DNA of 64,000 nt from JAPSGB01 sp963775185 (GTDB lineage: Bacteria > Myxococcota_A > Polyangia > Polyangiales > Polyangiaceae), in assembly GCA_963775185.1 (NCBI GenBank), contig CAVZIE010000037.1:186001-250000 (forward strand), given 5' to 3'. Positions 62,688-64,000 of this stretch are shown here, one piece after another. The notes beneath the pieces are model-generated. The model was not told the DNA's origin, ran no database searches, and was given only the letters and a program-made list of their open reading frames with translations. How positions within the stretch are numbered: the first letter of the stretch is position 1; every line of letters starts with the position of its first letter. A program made the position numbers and the translations under genes.

Positions 62688-63443
62688 GTGACCGACGGGC
62701 ATCCGCGCGGGCTCGGCCCGATGCTGACGCGGCGGCTCGTCACCGATGACGCGTTCCGCGCGCTCAAGCTGCTGTTCGGACTCGTACTGTTCGCGGCCGG
62801 AAGCTTCTGGCTGTGGACCGGCCACTCCAACGCGCTCGCGTGCGTCGATACGTCCTGCGTGGTCGAGCAGCACTACGCGCTGCGCGGGACCATGCGCTAT
62901 GCGTTCGACGCGCGGCGGCCGCCGGCGGTCGTGGTCGGCCGCGCCAGGGTCGGGCGGAGCGATCAGGGCAAGCGCGTCGTGCTTCGCTACAAGAACGGCA
63001 GCGAGGTCGAGCTCGCCCGGGGCTGGGGAGAGCAGGTCGACGCGCAAGCGGCGCAGCTCCGCGCCTATCTCGCGGATCCGCGCGGCGCGTTTTCGCTCCG
63101 CCAGCCCGACCCGGTCTTCGTCGTCGCCGCGGTGACGCTGGCCTCGGCCTTCGGCCTGCTGTTGTTGCTCGATGGTCTCGGGCTCGCCGGATGGCACCGC
63201 CTGGGCCTGGATCGGGAACGGCGCGTCCTGGCGATCGACCGGGTGGTCTTCGGCGTGCGGGTCAAGCGGCAGACGTTCGCGATCTCGCCGGCGACCAGCG
63301 TCGGTCGCGCAGCGCTCGCTCCGCGCGCCCCGCACCTGTTCTGGTTGACGCTGGACGCTGCGGGATCGCCGTCGCAAGTCCTGCCGTTCCGCGATCGCCC
63401 GAAGGCGCGCGCGATGCTCGAACGCATGCTGGCAGGCTCGTGA
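62688..63443 (+). CDS. Two-helix membrane protein of unknown function
   Basis: Protein of 251 residues with two membrane helices (LKLLFGLVLFAAGSFWLW; VVAAVTLASAFGLLLLLDGL) separated by a ~100-residue extracytoplasmic loop with a Cys pair (ACVDTSC) and strands (GKRVVLRYKNGSEVEL). A cytoplasmic beta-rich tail follows (RRVLAIDRVVFGVRVKRQTF), reminiscent of PH-like domains. Start is uncertain: GTG 62688, ATG 62721, or GTG 62586, which would add a knuckle-like LCPDCG segment. Confidence 0.6.
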   Translation: MTDGHPRGLGPMLTRRLVTDDAFRALKLLFGLVLFAAGSFWLWTGHSNALACVDTSCVVEQHYALRGTMRYAFDARRPPAVVVGRARVGRSDQGKRVVLRYKNGSEVELARGWGEQVDAQAAQLRAYLADPRGAFSLRQPDPVFVVAAVTLASAFGLLLLLDGLGLAGWHRLGLDRERRVLAIDRVVFGVRVKRQTFAISPATSVGRAALAPRAPHLFWLTLDAAGSPSQVLPFRDRPKARAMLERMLAGS

Positions 63444-63476
63444 TCCCGCGTCCCTTCATCGTCCACGCCTTGGCCA

Positions 63477-64000
63477 TTACTTCCGCGCGGCGTCGAGGTG
63501 CGCGATCCACGCCTCGAGCCGCGCGTGCGGCGAACCCGCGCGACGCTGCTCGTCGGCGAAGCCGCGCAGCGCGCGCACCCTCCGCAGGGCGACGCGCTGC
63601 CAGCCACCGGTCGCGTGCCACAACGCCGCGACCTCCACCTCGCCGAGCGGTCGCCAGCTGCCGGACGCCAGATCGCCGAGCTCGATCGGCCCGACCGAGC
63701 GACGATGCAAGCCCGCCAAGTGGAAGTCGAGCGCCCGGCACATGCGGCGGATCTGGCGGTTCCGGCCCTCATCGAGCGTAATCAGGAGCTCGGTGACGTG
63801 CTCGGTGCGGTGCAGGACGACGGCGGCCTTCGCCCGCGCCGGTCGCCCCAGCACGGTCACGCCGTCGATGAGCGCCGCCAGGCGCGGGTCGTCGTCGCCC
63901 ACGTGCTCGTCGAGCCACAGCCAGTAGATCTTGTCGGTGTGGTGGTCGGGGCGCAGCACGGCGTCGGCGAGATCGCCGTCGGTCGTGAACAGCAACAGCC
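63477..64000 (-). CDS. RsuA/RluB-family pseudouridine synthase, 5' end outside window
   Basis: The frame is open through the window edge. It begins inside the enzyme with LLLFTTDGDLADAVLRP, the segment just after the catalytic Asp motif, then DKIYWLWLDEHVG and the family-typical LDEGRNRQIRRMC. RsuA/RluB enzymes isomerise uridines in 16S or 23S rRNA. The S4 domain and catalytic Asp lie upstream of the visible part. A basic tail of about 50 residues follows the core. Confidence 0.88.
   Translation of the reverse strand, partial: LLLFTTDGDLADAVLRPDHHTDKIYWLWLDEHVGDDDPRLAALIDGVTVLGRPARAKAAVVLHRTEHVTELLITLDEGRNRQIRRMCRALDFHLAGLHRRSVGPIELGDLASGSWRPLGEVEVAALWHATGGWQRVALRRVRALRGFADEQRRAGSPHARLEAWIAHLDAARK

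Noticed and set aside
62605..62691. 28-codon frame overlapping the start at 62688
   Set aside because: No ribosome-binding site or conserved feature; likely chance.

Overview
The window is very GC-rich bacterial chromosome and looks like a myxobacterium (Myxococcota). Evidence: two proteins end in a MYXO-CTERM sorting tail (Cys motif, hydrophobic helix, Arg-rich end); a TIGR02265/DUF2378-like protein is present; three bactofilin genes lie in a row; there is a textbook sigma-54 promoter; and about twenty lipoproteins carry low-complexity Gly/Ser/Ala/Thr linkers after the lipobox Cys. No tRNA, rRNA or CRISPR array was seen.

Layout. 1-10.1 kb: partial lipoprotein, rhodanese, glycosyltransferase, DM13 lipoprotein, purB, and a minus-strand run of trxA, metallophosphoesterase and a large Asp-box propeller lipoprotein (frameshifted). 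10.1-20.3 kb: a lipoprotein with eleven tandem knottin-like cysteine repeats, GFA enzyme, frameshifted HNH endonuclease, an inverted-repeat-bounded segment holding a GxxExxY remnant, aroF-trmH, a GT-C-like membrane protein and a YncE-like propeller. 20.3-27.7 kb: tldD-tldE, three bactofilins with pyrE, an outer-membrane barrel and a small sigma-54-driven lipoprotein. 27.7-38.1 kb: RlmI-like methyltransferase, papain-like protease, a redox operon (VKOR-DsbA, OmpA-like, TlpA-like, GNAT), yjgA/darP, an ABC-F ATPase and a TonB-like remnant.

38.4-54.1 kb is the most unusual part: a tandem array of repeated cassettes. A full cassette encodes two small beta-sandwich-like proteins, one ~1,020-residue protein (Cys-rich N-terminus, six TLxDSxxLAxRF repeats, beta-propeller, TIM-barrel glycosidase-like C-terminus) and one propeller lipoprotein. 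Coding regions overlap by 4-14 bases. The first two cassettes are nearly complete; later ones are truncated, chimeric or reduced to fragments. Constant blocks (lipoprotein C-terminus through the next enzyme's propeller) are almost identical between copies. The block between them (glycosidase domain plus lipoprotein N-terminal two thirds) is divergent and looks less GC-rich. This resembles a polymorphic gene family in which an enzyme's variable end co-varies with its adjacent lipoprotein.

A ~20-bp REP-like element (core TGCCGGTCCGGCGCGGAAT) is scattered through the window at about 18 arms, singly or as inverted pairs. It lies at every cassette junction and also inside several coding regions as an in-frame linker. 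54-64 kb: lamin-tail lipoprotein, MYXO-CTERM protein, phospholipase D-like lipoprotein, an HhH/P-domain lipoprotein, DUF1232 protein, TPR lipoprotein and a partial RsuA/RluB-type pseudouridine synthase.

Six apparent frameshifts (about 6508, 13532, 27650, 36112, 37960, 53718) interrupt otherwise convincing reading frames. Some may be consensus errors in a draft assembly, so the affected genes are described as joined reading frames.
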